Positions 54,298 to 64,000 of a stretch of 64,000 nucleotides of DNA are shown one piece after another; position 1 is the stretch's first letter, and the number at the start of each line of letters is the position of its first letter. A program made the position numbers and the translations under genes. This DNA comes from Cellulosimicrobium cellulans. GTDB taxonomy: Bacteria > Actinomycetota > Actinomycetes > Actinomycetales > Cellulomonadaceae. The stretch is taken from assembly GCF_007679345.1 (NCBI RefSeq), contig NZ_VEGH01000013.1, positions 81,545 through 145,544 of the forward strand. Direction: 5' to 3'. Below the pieces are notes generated by a model. The model was not told the DNA's origin. It was given only the letters and a program-made list of their open reading frames with translations, and made no database searches.

Positions 54298-56543
54298 GTG
54301 ACGTCGACACCCTCGCCGCGCCAGCCCGCTTCCCGTCCCGCCCGGCCGTCACGCGCGACCCCCGCGGCCGCCGACGTGCCGCCCCCCACGACCTCCGCCC
54401 CGGTGCCCGGACCAGGTCCGGCCGCGCCCGCAGCCGCGGCGCCCGAGGCCCCCGCGCCGACCCGCCGCGCCCGGAAGGCGGCGAGCCCCGCCAAGGCCGT
54501 CGCCACCGCCGAGGCGGTCGCCGAGGCGGCCCGCCCCGGCCGCGCGCCCATCGGCCGCATCCCGGTCGTGGACGTCTCCCCCGTCGCCGAGGCGGGCCGC
54601 TGGCCCGCCAAGGCCACGGTCGGCGAGGCGGTGCCGATCCGCGCCACCGTGTTCCGCGAGGGGCACGACGCCTGCGCCGCGACCGCGGTGCTCGTCGGCC
54701 CCGACGGCACGGACCGCGCCCGGGCGACGATGGTGGACATCGCCCCCGGCCTGGACCGGTACGAGGCCCGCCTGGTGCCCGACGAGGCCGGGACGTGGGG
54801 CTTCCGCGTCGAGGGCTGGTCCGACCCGTTCGGCACCTGGGCGCACGACGCGCCGCTCAAGGTCGGCGCGGGCGTGGACGTCGAGCTCGTGCTCGAGGAG
54901 GGCGCCCGCCTGCTGGCCCGCGCCGCCGACCGCACCGCCGACGACGCCGGGGCCGCGATCCCGGAGGCGGACGCGCGGGTGCTGCGCGACGCCGCGACCG
55001 CGCTGCGGGACGACTCCCGCCCCGCCGAGGCCCGCCTGGCCGCCGGCCTGTCCGCCGAGGTGCGGGCGGCGCTCGCGGCCCACCCGGTGCGCGAGCTCGT
55101 CAGCCCGTCGCCCACCTACCCGCTGGTCGTCGACCGCCCGCTGGCCCTGGCCGGCGCCTGGTACGAGATCTTCCCACGGTCGATCGGCGCCACCTACGAC
55201 GACGCCACCGGCACCTGGACCACCGGCACGCTGCGCACCGCCGCCGAGGACCTGCCGCGGATCGCCGGCCTCGGGTTCGACGTCGTCTACCTGACGCCGA
55301 TCCACCCGATCGGCACCACGCACCGCAAGGGCCGCAACAACACCCTGGACGCGAGGCCGGGCGACCCGGGCTCGCCGTACGCGATCGGCTCCCCGGACGG
55401 CGGGCACGACGCGATCGACCCGTCGCTGGGCACGTTCGAGGACTTCGACGCGTTCGTCGCCGCAGCCCGCGACCAGGGCCTGGAGGTGGCGCTCGACCTC
55501 GCGCTGCAGTGCTCCCCCGACCACCCGTGGGTCACCGAGCACCCGGAGTGGTTCACCACGCGGCTCGACGGGACGATCGCGTACGCGGAGAACCCGCCGA
55601 AGAAGTACCAGGACATCTACCCCCTGAACTTCGACAACGACCCGGAGGGCATCGCGCGGGAGATCCGGCGCGTCCTGCAGGTCTGGATCGACCACGGCGT
55701 CACCGCGTTCCGCGTGGACAACCCGCACACCAAGCCGCTGTCGTTCTGGCAGTGGCTGCTGGCCGACGTCCGTGCCGCGCACCCCGACGTGGTGTTCCTG
55801 TCCGAGGCGTTCACCCGCCCGGCGATGATGCTCAACCTGGCGCGGGTCGGCTTCCACCAGTCGTACACGTACTTCACCTGGCGGAACACCAAGGAGGAGG
55901 TCGCCGAGTACCTCGCCGAGGTGTCCGGCGAGCAGGGGTCGTGGATGCGGCCGTCGTTCTGGCCGACGACCCACGACATCCTCACGCCGTACATGCAGAC
56001 CGGCGGCACCGCCGGCTTCGCGGTGCGGGCGGTGCTCGCGGCGCTCGGCTCGCCGACCTGGGGCATCTACTCCGGCTACGAGCTCGTCGAGGACGTGCCG
56101 CGGCCCGGGGTCGAGGAGCAGATCGACAACGAGAAGTACGAGTTCAAGCCCCGCGACTGGGCGGCCGCGGAGCCGCTCGGCATCGCGCGGCTGCTGCGCT
56201 CGCTGAACGAGATCCGCCGGGCGCACCCCGCGCTGCGCCAGCTGCGCAACCTCACGGTGCACCCGACGTCGGACCCGTCGCTGGTCGCGTTCTCCCGGCA
56301 CCTGCCCGCCGGCCTGTCCCCGACCGGCCGGCCCGACACGGTGCTGGTCGTCGTGAACCTCGACCCGCGGTCCGCGCACGACGGCGTGGTCGAGCTCGAC
56401 CTGCCGGCCCTCGGGCTCGACCCGGACGCCCGGTTCGTCGCGCACGACGTGCTGTCCCAGGAGGTCTACGCCTGGGACGCCCGGCCCTGGGTGCGGCTCG
56501 ACCCGTACAGCCGGGTCGCGCACGTGATCCAGGTGGAGCGGGT

Positions 56544-56547
<4 letters not shown>
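54298..56547 (+). CDS. glgE: Alpha-1,4-glucan:maltose-1-phosphate maltosyltransferase
   Basis: 749 aa from GTG 54298. A Pro/Ala-rich tail of about 75 residues is followed by the N domain ([39 protein letters not shown]) and a GH13_3 barrel: [31 protein letters not shown], nucleophile Asp474 in [11 protein letters not shown], acid/base Glu503 in LSEAFTRP. It transfers maltosyl units from maltose-1-phosphate to alpha-1,4-glucan. TAGGTT (54285-54290) lies 7 nt before the GTG. Its stop overlaps treS (GTGA). Confidence 0.97.
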
Positions 56548-58381
<1,834 letters not shown>

Positions 58382-58385
<4 letters not shown>

Positions 58386-59761
58386 CCGAGCGACGAGTGG
58401 CCCACGAGGACCGCGACGACGCGCTGGCCGCGCTGCTGGCGCCCTGGCTCCCGGGCCGGCGCTGGTTCCCGATCAAGGGCGTGGACGCCCGGGTCACCGC
58501 GATCGGGGGGCTGTCGCTGACGGACCCGGAGGGCACCGCGACCGTGCGGCTCCTGCTGCTGCGCGCCGAGGGCGGCGGCACCGGTGCCGTGCTGCAGGTG
58601 CCCGTGGTGCTGGGCGTCGACGTGGCCGACGGCGACGCCGCGCTGGTCGGACGCCTGCCCGACGGCACCGCCGTCGTCGACGGCGCCGGGCGGCCGGAGT
58701 TCGAGCGTGCCTGGCTCGCCGAGGCCGACCGGCCCGACGGCGACGCGCCGGCGCCGGCCGACGCCCTGGGCACCCCGAAGGTGGTGCCCGGCGAGCAGTC
58801 CAACACCTCCGTCATCCTGCCCGGGGCGGGACCCGACGGCAGCACCGCGATGCTCAAGGTGTTCCGCGGGCTCACCGAGGGCGACAACCCCGACGTCGAC
58901 GTGCCGCGGGCCCTCGCCGAGGTCGGCTGGACGCACGTCCCGCGGCCGCTCGCCTGGCTCGGTGCCGAGTGGCCGGACGGGGACGGCACGGCCCACGGGC
59001 ACCTCGGGGTGCTCAGCGCCTTCGTGCCGGGCGCCCAGGACGGCTTCGAGCTCGCGTGCGACCTCGCGCGGCGCGGTGAGTCGTTCGCCGACCTCGCCGA
59101 GGACCTCGGGGAGGTCGTCGGGCAGATGCACCGGGCGCTCGCGCGGGCGCTGCCGGACGACGTGCTCCCCGCGGCCGAGGCGAGCACCGCCCCGTCCGGG
59201 CGGCACGCCGCCGACCCCGAGCCCGGCCTGTCCCCCGCCGCCGCCCGGGTGGCCGACGCGCTCGCCGCCCGGTTCGCCTGGGCCAGCGGGATCGTTCCCG
59301 AGCTCGCCGGGTTCGCCGACCCGGTCGCCGCCCTCGCCGAGCGGACCCGGCTGCTCGCCGACGTCCCGCACCGGCAGCGCGTGCACGGCGACCTGCACCT
59401 CGGCCAGGTGCTGCGCGGGGACGAGACCTGGTACGTCCTCGACTTCGAGGGCGAGCCCCTGCTCCCCGTCGCCCAGCGCACCCGGCCGGACCTCGCGCTC
59501 CGCGACGCCGCGGGCATGCTCCGGTCGTTCGACTACGCCGCGGCGGTCGGCGGCGCGCCCGCCGCGTGGACCGAGGTCGCACGCGCCGCGTTCCTCGCGG
59601 GCTACTCCGCCGAGAGCACGGACCTGGATCCCGGCACCCGGGCGCACCTGCTGCGGGTGCTCGAGCTCGACAAGGCGCTGTACGAGGCCGTGTACGAGGC
59701 GCGCAACCGGCCGGACTGGCTGCCGATCCCGCTCGCGGGGGTGCAGCGGCTGATCGGCTGA
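58382..59761 (+). CDS. mak: Maltokinase
   Basis: 459 aa from ATG overlapping the treS stop. Pep2 family: [17 protein letters not shown] near the start, [11 protein letters not shown] for the nucleotide loop, [15 protein letters not shown], the catalytic [13 protein letters not shown] and the metal ligand [10 protein letters not shown] with [22 protein letters not shown]. It phosphorylates maltose to maltose-1-phosphate for GlgE. Completes the translationally coupled glgE-treS-mak set. Confidence 0.96.
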
Positions 59762-59763
59762 CG

Positions 59764-59789
59764 CCGGGCGCGGGGCTCGCCGCGCCCGG
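59764..59789 (+). terminator. Hairpin after mak
   Basis: CCGGGCGCGG and CCGCGCCCGG form a perfect 10-bp stem with a 6-base loop, three bases after the mak stop. No U-tract. Confidence 0.55.
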
Positions 59790-59819
59790 TCGCCGGGCGC
59801 GGCTGGCAGACTGCCGGGC

Positions 59820-60476
59820 GTGAGCCCCGCGACCCCGGCCGGCGCGCCCGGCGTTCCCGATCCCGCACCGACCCACGTCCTGCTGGTCGGCGACTCCGTC
59901 ACCGACTGCGGCCGGCGCGCCGACCCGGAGCACCTGGGCGACGGCTACGTCCGGCTGCTCGCCGAGGGACCGCTGAGCGGGTGCCGGGTCACCAACCGCG
60001 GCGTCGGGGGCGACCGGGCCGCCGACCTGGCGGCGCGGTGGGACGACGACGTCCTGGCCGAGCGCCCCGACGTCCTGTCCGTCGCCGTGGGCGTCAACGA
60101 CACCTGGCGCCGCTACGACCGCGGCGCCGTCACCGCGCCCGAGGCGTTCGAGGCGACCTATCGCGCCCTGCTCGGGTCCGCGCTCGCCGCCGGGGTGCGC
60201 CGCCTGGTGCTCGTCGAGCCGTTCGTCCTGCCCGTGACCGCCGAGCAGGAGCGGTGGTGGGACGAGGACCTGGGCGCGAAGGTCGCCGTCGTGCACCGGC
60301 TCGCCGCCGAGCACGGTGCCGTCCTCGTCCCGGCCGGGACCCACCTCGCGGCCCTCGCGGCAGAGCACGGCGCCGCGGCGCTGGCCGCCGACGGCGTGCA
60401 CCCGACGCCCGCCGGGCACCGTGCGCTGGCGGACCTGTGGTGGGCCGCCGCGGGCGGGGCGGTCCTGCGGGACTGA
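59820..60476 (+). CDS. SGNH/GDSL hydrolase
   Basis: 218 aa from GTG. The four SGNH blocks are present: [13 protein letters not shown] (Ser), [11 protein letters not shown] (Gly), [12 protein letters not shown] (Asn), and [13 protein letters not shown] (Asp and His). Such esterases deacylate carbohydrates or lipids; without a signal peptide it is cytoplasmic. CAGACT 7 nt before the start suggests its own leaderless promoter. It sits between mak and glgB, genes usually adjacent, so a link to glucan or acyl-sugar metabolism is possible but unproven. Confidence 0.88.
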   Translation: MSPATPAGAPGVPDPAPTHVLLVGDSVTDCGRRADPEHLGDGYVRLLAEGPLSGCRVTNRGVGGDRAADLAARWDDDVLAERPDVLSVAVGVNDTWRRYDRGAVTAPEAFEATYRALLGSALAAGVRRLVLVEPFVLPVTAEQERWWDEDLGAKVAVVHRLAAEHGAVLVPAGTHLAALAAEHGAAALAADGVHPTPAGHRALADLWWAAAGGAVLRD

Positions 60477-60549
60477 CCGTGCCGGCGCCGCGCGCCCGTG
60501 CGTCCGGTTCCTGGCTGCGCGAACGCCCCGGTGGTGGTTGGGTGGGCAC

Positions 60550-62733
60550 ATGAACCGCCCGGCCGAGACGTCGCCCGTCACCGTCGACCACGACACCCTG
60601 CGCGCCGTCGCGTCCGGCACGCACCACGACCCGCACTCCGTGCTGGGCGCCCACCTGACCCCGAGCGGGCTCGTGGTGCGGACCCTGCGCCCGCTCGCCG
60701 ACGCCGTCGAGGTGGTCACCGCCACCGGCAGCACGCCGGCCGAGCACGAGCAGGACGGCATCTGGGTCGCGGTCCTCCCCGAGACGCAGGTGGTCGACTA
60801 CCGCCTCGACGTCACCTACGGCGCGGACACCCAGCGGGTCGACGACCCGTACCGCTACCTGCCCACCGTGCAGGAGCTCGACCGGCACCTCATCCGCGAG
60901 GGCCGGCACGAGCAGCTGTGGACCGTCCTCGGCGCCAACGTGCACCGGTACCCCGGCACGCTCGGCGAGGTCACCGGCACCGCGTTCGCCGTGTGGGCGC
61001 CCAACGCGCGCGCCGTCCGGGTCGTCGGCGACTTCAACCACTGGCAGGGCGCCCAGCACGCCATGCGCTCGCTCGGCGACTCGGGCGTCTGGGAGCTGTT
61101 CGTCCCGGGCGTCGGCGCCGGCACCCGGTACAAGTTCGAGATCGGCGCTCCTGACGGCACGTGGCGGCAGAAGGCCGACCCGCTCGCCAAGGGCACCGAG
61201 GTCCCGCCGGCCACGGCGTCCGTCGTCGTGGAGTCCGACTTCACCTGGGGCGACCAGGAGTGGATCGACCACCGCCGCTCGCACGACCCGCACTCCGGGC
61301 CCATGAGCATCTACGAGGTGCACCTCGGCTCCTGGCGGCAGGGCCTGTCCTACCAGGAGCTCGCCGAGCAGCTGACCGCGTACGTCCTCGAGATGGGCTT
61401 CACCCACGTCGAGTTCCTGCCGGTGTCCGAGCACCCGTTCGGCGGCTCCTGGGGCTACCAGGTGTCGTCGTACTACGCGCCGACCTCCCGGTTCGGCCAC
61501 CCCGACGACTTCCGGCACCTCGTCGACACCCTGCACCGCGCCGGCATCGGCGTCCTGCTCGACTGGGTCCCCGCGCACTTCCCCAAGGACGAGTGGGCCC
61601 TCGCCCGTTTCGACGGCACCCCGCTGTACGAGCACCCGGACCCGCAGCGCGGCGAGCAGCTCGACTGGGGCACCTACGTCTTCAACTTCGGCCGCAACGA
61701 GGTGAAGAACTTCCTCGTCGCCAACGCCACCTACTGGCTCGAGGAGTTCCACGCCGACGGCCTGCGCGTCGACGCCGTGGCGTCGATGCTCTACCTCGAC
61801 TACTCGCGCGAGCCCGGCCAGTGGACCCCGAACGTGCACGGCGGCCGCGAGAACCTCGAGGCGATCGCGTTCCTCCAGGAGGCCAACGCCACCGCGTACC
61901 GTCGCACCCCGGGCGTCATGATGATCGCCGAGGAGTCCACCGCCTGGCCGGGTGTGACCACCCCGACGAGCGGCGGCGGCCTCGGCTTCGGCCTGAAGTG
62001 GAACATGGGCTGGATGAACGACACGCTCCGGTACCTGGCGGAGCTGCCGATCAACCGCCGCTACCACCACCACGAGGCGACCTTCTCGCTCGTGTACGCC
62101 TTCTCCGAGCAGTTCGTCCTGCCGATCAGCCACGACGAGGTCGTCCACGGCAAGGGCTCCGTCATGCGCAAGATGCCCGGCGACGACTGGCAGCAGCGCG
62201 CCGGCGTCCGGGCCCTGCTCGCCTACCAGTGGTCGCACCCTGGCAAGCAGCTCATCTTCATGGGCACCGAGTTCGCGCAGGGCACCGAGTGGGCCGAGTC
62301 CCGGTCCCTCGACTGGTACCTGCTCGACCACGCCCCGCACCGCGGCGTCCAGTCCGCCGTCCGCGACCTCAACCGGTTCTACCGGTCCCACTCCGCCATG
62401 TGGGCGCTCGACCACTCCCCCCAGGGGTTCGAGTGGATCGACGCGAACGACGCCGACCGCAACGTCCTCGCGTACCTGCGCCGGGACGACCGCGGCAACG
62501 TCGTCGCGGTCGTCGCGAACTTCTCCGGCGTCCCGCACGAGGACTACCGCCTGGCGCTCCCCCAGGGCGGCACCTGGATCGAGGCCCTCAACACCGACGC
62601 CGAGGAGTACGGCGGCTCGGGCGTGGGCAACCTCGGCCAGGTCCAGGCGCGTCCCGAGCCGCACCACGGCAGGGCGTTCTCGGCGACCCTGCGCGTCCCG
62701 CCCCTGGGCGTCCTCTACCTCGTCCCGGCGTGA
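60550..62733 (+). CDS. glgB: 1,4-alpha-glucan branching enzyme
   Basis: 727 aa from ATG 60550. Two N-terminal CBM48 modules ([37 protein letters not shown]), then the GH13_9 barrel: [25 protein letters not shown], nucleophile Asp408 in [19 protein letters not shown], acid/base Glu461 in MMIAEEST, and [12 protein letters not shown]. It makes alpha-1,6 branches in the glucan built by GlgE. It is 73 nt after the SGNH hydrolase, and no clear hairpin separates them. Confidence 0.97.
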   Translation: MNRPAETSPVTVDHDTLRAVASGTHHDPHSVLGAHLTPSGLVVRTLRPLADAVEVVTATGSTPAEHEQDGIWVAVLPETQVVDYRLDVTYGADTQRVDDPYRYLPTVQELDRHLIREGRHEQLWTVLGANVHRYPGTLGEVTGTAFAVWAPNARAVRVVGDFNHWQGAQHAMRSLGDSGVWELFVPGVGAGTRYKFEIGAPDGTWRQKADPLAKGTEVPPATASVVVESDFTWGDQEWIDHRRSHDPHSGPMSIYEVHLGSWRQGLSYQELAEQLTAYVLEMGFTHVEFLPVSEHPFGGSWGYQVSSYYAPTSRFGHPDDFRHLVDTLHRAGIGVLLDWVPAHFPKDEWALARFDGTPLYEHPDPQRGEQLDWGTYVFNFGRNEVKNFLVANATYWLEEFHADGLRVDAVASMLYLDYSREPGQWTPNVHGGRENLEAIAFLQEANATAYRRTPGVMMIAEESTAWPGVTTPTSGGGLGFGLKWNMGWMNDTLRYLAELPINRRYHHHEATFSLVYAFSEQFVLPISHDEVVHGKGSVMRKMPGDDWQQRAGVRALLAYQWSHPGKQLIFMGTEFAQGTEWAESRSLDWYLLDHAPHRGVQSAVRDLNRFYRSHSAMWALDHSPQGFEWIDANDADRNVLAYLRRDDRGNVVAVVANFSGVPHEDYRLALPQGGTWIEALNTDAEEYGGSGVGNLGQVQARPEPHHGRAFSATLRVPPLGVLYLVPA

Positions 62734-62770
62734 CCGGGGCCCGTCCTCGGCTCGCGCCTGCCTGTCGCGA

Positions 62771-63090
62771 CCAGACCTGTCCCGGCCACGCCTGACCTCG
62801 CACGTCCAGACCTGTCCCGGCCACGCCCGACCAGACCTGTCCCGGCTCCGCCTGGCTTGGCACGATCAGGCCCGTCCCGGTCTCGCCTGACCTCGCACGC
62901 CCAGACCCGTCCGGCCTCGCCTGACCCCGCACGATCAGACCCGTCCGGCCCCGCCTGAGCCCGCACGACCAGACCCGTCCGGCCCCGCCTGACCCCGCAC
63001 GACCAGACCCGTCCGGCCTCGCCTGACCCCGCACGATCAGACCCGTCCGGCCTCGCCTGACCTCGCACGATCAGACCTGACCCGGGCTCG
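62771..63090. repeat. 34/35-bp minisatellite array
   Basis: Units begin with [C/T]CAGACC at 62771, 62806, 62831 (after a short unit), 62866, 62901, 62935, 62969, 63003, 63037 and 63071. The first units are 35 bp; from 62901 the period is exactly 34 bp, after loss of one C. Core text is CAGACCCGTCCGGCC, then CGCCTGACCCCGCACGA. There are no spacers, so it is not CRISPR. Confidence 0.92.
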
Positions 63091-63639
63091 CCCACCCCGA
63101 TGCCAGCCGGCCTGACCCTCACGGCGGCTGACCAGACCCGCCTGCGGTCCCGCCCGGCCGCCCCGCCCGTACCCGGCCCGGCCCTAGACCCCCCGCTCCG
63201 CGCCCACACGCACTCCATCGCCGATCGACGCCCCCCGCGAGGCCGCGCCCCCCGCCGTCGCCCGGCAGCGCCCGTCACGCCGGGGCACGCCGGCCGCCGA
63301 GACTGCACTTCGCGTCTTTGAGTTCGTCGTCGAGGACAGTCAGGAGATGGAGACTCGGCGTGCTGTCCGGGGGTGGGGTGTCCGGGGATGCGGCGAGCGT
63401 GGGTGGGCGCGGGGCGCGGGCGGCGCGGGTGCGCGTCGCCACGTGTCGTCGCCGTGCACGGTCGCGTAGGCGTCGGCCCCCCAGCACCGCGGGCGGACGT
63501 GCGCGGCCGGGCGTCAGCACCGAGCGTGCAGAAGGTGCTGCTCGCCGTCCCTCGAAGCCGGCATCTGCTGCGTGCTCGGCGCACCCGGAAAGGGGTGAGA
63601 ACTGCGACCGTGCCCGGCGCCTGAGTGTGGCCCTTCGCG

Positions 63640-63810
63640 CCGGGTCGTGCGCCCAGAGCCCCTCGCGCAGGGCCGCGCACGCAGAGCTCGGCGAGCCGGC
63701 CCGTGCGCCCAGGGCCCCTCGCGCCGGGCCGCGCACGCAGAGCTCGTCGAGCCGGCCCGTGCGCCCAGGGCCCCTCGCGCCGGGCTGTGCGCCCAGGGCG
63801 CTTCGAGCCG
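63640..63810. repeat. 56-bp tandem repeat
   Basis: Units start at 63640, 63696 and 63752 with an exact 56-bp period (CCGGCCCGTGCGCCCAGGG core); a fourth degenerate copy follows to about 63865. Related half-units (GTGCGCCCAG and GCGCACGCAGAG) alternate within each copy. Confidence 0.85.
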
Positions 63811-63930
63811 CGCGGCCAGGACGTTCAGAGCCGGGCCGCGCACGCAGAGCCCGTCGGGCCGGGTCGCAGGACTCGGATACTTCTGACCGGGCCGGGCGTC
63901 AGGGCGTGCTGCGCACTCAGGTGGGGAAAC

Positions 63931-63964
63931 AGAAAGAGCCACCCCCGGAGGGGTGGCTCTTTCT
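63931..63964 (-). terminator. Rho-independent terminator of the rRNA operon
   Basis: AGAAAGAGCCACCCC and its exact complement form a 15-bp stem with a 4-base loop, 7 nt after the 5S end. On the minus strand the second arm continues into CTTTCTGTTT, giving a partial U-tract. Confidence 0.9.
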
Positions 63965-63971
63965 GAAATGA

Positions 63972-64000
63972 TGTCCGGCGGCGTCCTACTCTCCCACACC
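63972..64000 (-). rRNA. rrf: 5S ribosomal RNA, 3' end (partial)
   Basis: Minus-strand text GGTGTGGGAGAGTAGGACG, then CCGCCGGAC, is the conserved 3' part of bacterial 5S rRNA (helix I strand and loop E/helix IV side). The gene continues past the right edge, and the 23S and 16S genes should follow. The exact 3' end may vary by two bases. Confidence 0.93.

Larger units (their letters stand above)
62734..63930. other. Gene-free, repeat-rich region between glgB and the rRNA operon
   Basis: About 1.2 kb with no credible gene. It holds a 34-bp minisatellite (62771-63090) and a 56-bp repeat (63640-63810). Long open frames here cross the 34-bp repeats, whose unit is not a multiple of three, and give low-complexity Arg/Gly/Ala text. 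A short lower-GC patch at 63300-63350 reads LLTVLDDELKDAK on the minus strand and could be the remnant of a gene. Confidence 0.65.

Noticed and set aside
62771..63090. Possible CRISPR array
   Set aside because: Units are directly adjacent with no unique spacers, and no cas genes are near.
63300..63350. C-terminal fragment of a decayed gene (LLTVLDDELKDAK on the minus strand)
   Set aside because: Too short to assign to any family; kept only as a remark in the gene-free region.
62715..63680. Minus-strand open frame through the minisatellite
   Set aside because: The 34-bp period shifts frame at every unit and the translation is repetitive Arg/Gly/Ala with no known domain.

Overview
The window is about 72-75% G+C, with dense overlapping genes, GTG starts, many leaderless promoters (a TAnnnT hexamer 6-8 nt before the start codon) and typical actinobacterial families: the GlgE-TreS-Mak glucan system, TipAS-type MerR, AMIN-like lipoprotein and DosR-type GGGAC operators. 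It is chromosomal DNA of a high-GC actinomycete, most likely Micrococcales and plausibly Cellulomonas or a relative. The genus is an inference from style and gene order, not from a search. No prophage, transposase, CRISPR array or tRNA was found.

Layout. (1) 1-9074: a carbohydrate locus. A truncated GH36 alpha-galactosidase, a Gfo/Idh/MocA dehydrogenase and an MDR dehydrogenase run leftward. They diverge from a ROK repressor. A sugar ABC importer (lipoprotein plus two permeases) diverges from a GDE_N-type debranching enzyme. Both divergent promoter regions carry a similar GTCTAGC...TAG motif. (2) 9160-17805: branched-chain amino acid biosynthesis on the minus strand: ilvB-ilvN-ilvC, leuB, ilvE, cimA. 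The ilvB and cimA transcripts each begin with a tiny leader peptide rich in Leu/Val/Ile, followed by a terminator hairpin with a U-tract; both are classical attenuators. (3) 17965-22477: AMIN-like lipoprotein, GH13 alpha-glucosidase and a two-gene ABC exporter. (4) 22592-26250: two adjacent dihydroxy-acid dehydratases of different subfamilies. (5) 26383-32203: PCD-VOC fusion, TipAS-type MerR regulator, photolyase, two tandem DoxX-like membrane proteins whose promoters carry several GGGACnnnnGTCCC boxes, and a GNAT enzyme. (6) 32367-46169: gatCAB, an AAA ATPase, ligA, a pair of paralogous XRE regulators facing each other across a DUF6907-like gene, and a tightly overlapped run from a cysteine desulfurase through mnmA, a MetE-like protein and a membrane protein. 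(7) 46209-49063: phosphotransferase and etfBA. (8) 49196-62733: alpha-glucan metabolism: glgX, glgP, glgE-treS-mak, an SGNH hydrolase and glgB. (9) 62734-64000: gene-free, with a 34-bp minisatellite, a 56-bp repeat, and then the terminator and 3' end of a 5S rRNA gene on the minus strand.

How it fits together. GlgE, TreS, Mak and GlgB form the maltose-1-phosphate route from trehalose/maltose to branched glucan; GlgP and GlgX take glucan apart. CimA gives a threonine-independent entry to isoleucine. With IlvBNC, two IlvD, IlvE and LeuB, the window holds most of the Ile/Val/Leu pathway, controlled by attenuation.

The most interesting non-coding signals are the two attenuators, the DosR-like boxes, the 21-bp operator shared by the two XRE genes, the shared carbohydrate-locus motif, and a family of intergenic inverted repeats with a conserved CGCCGAGA/TCTCGGCG core.
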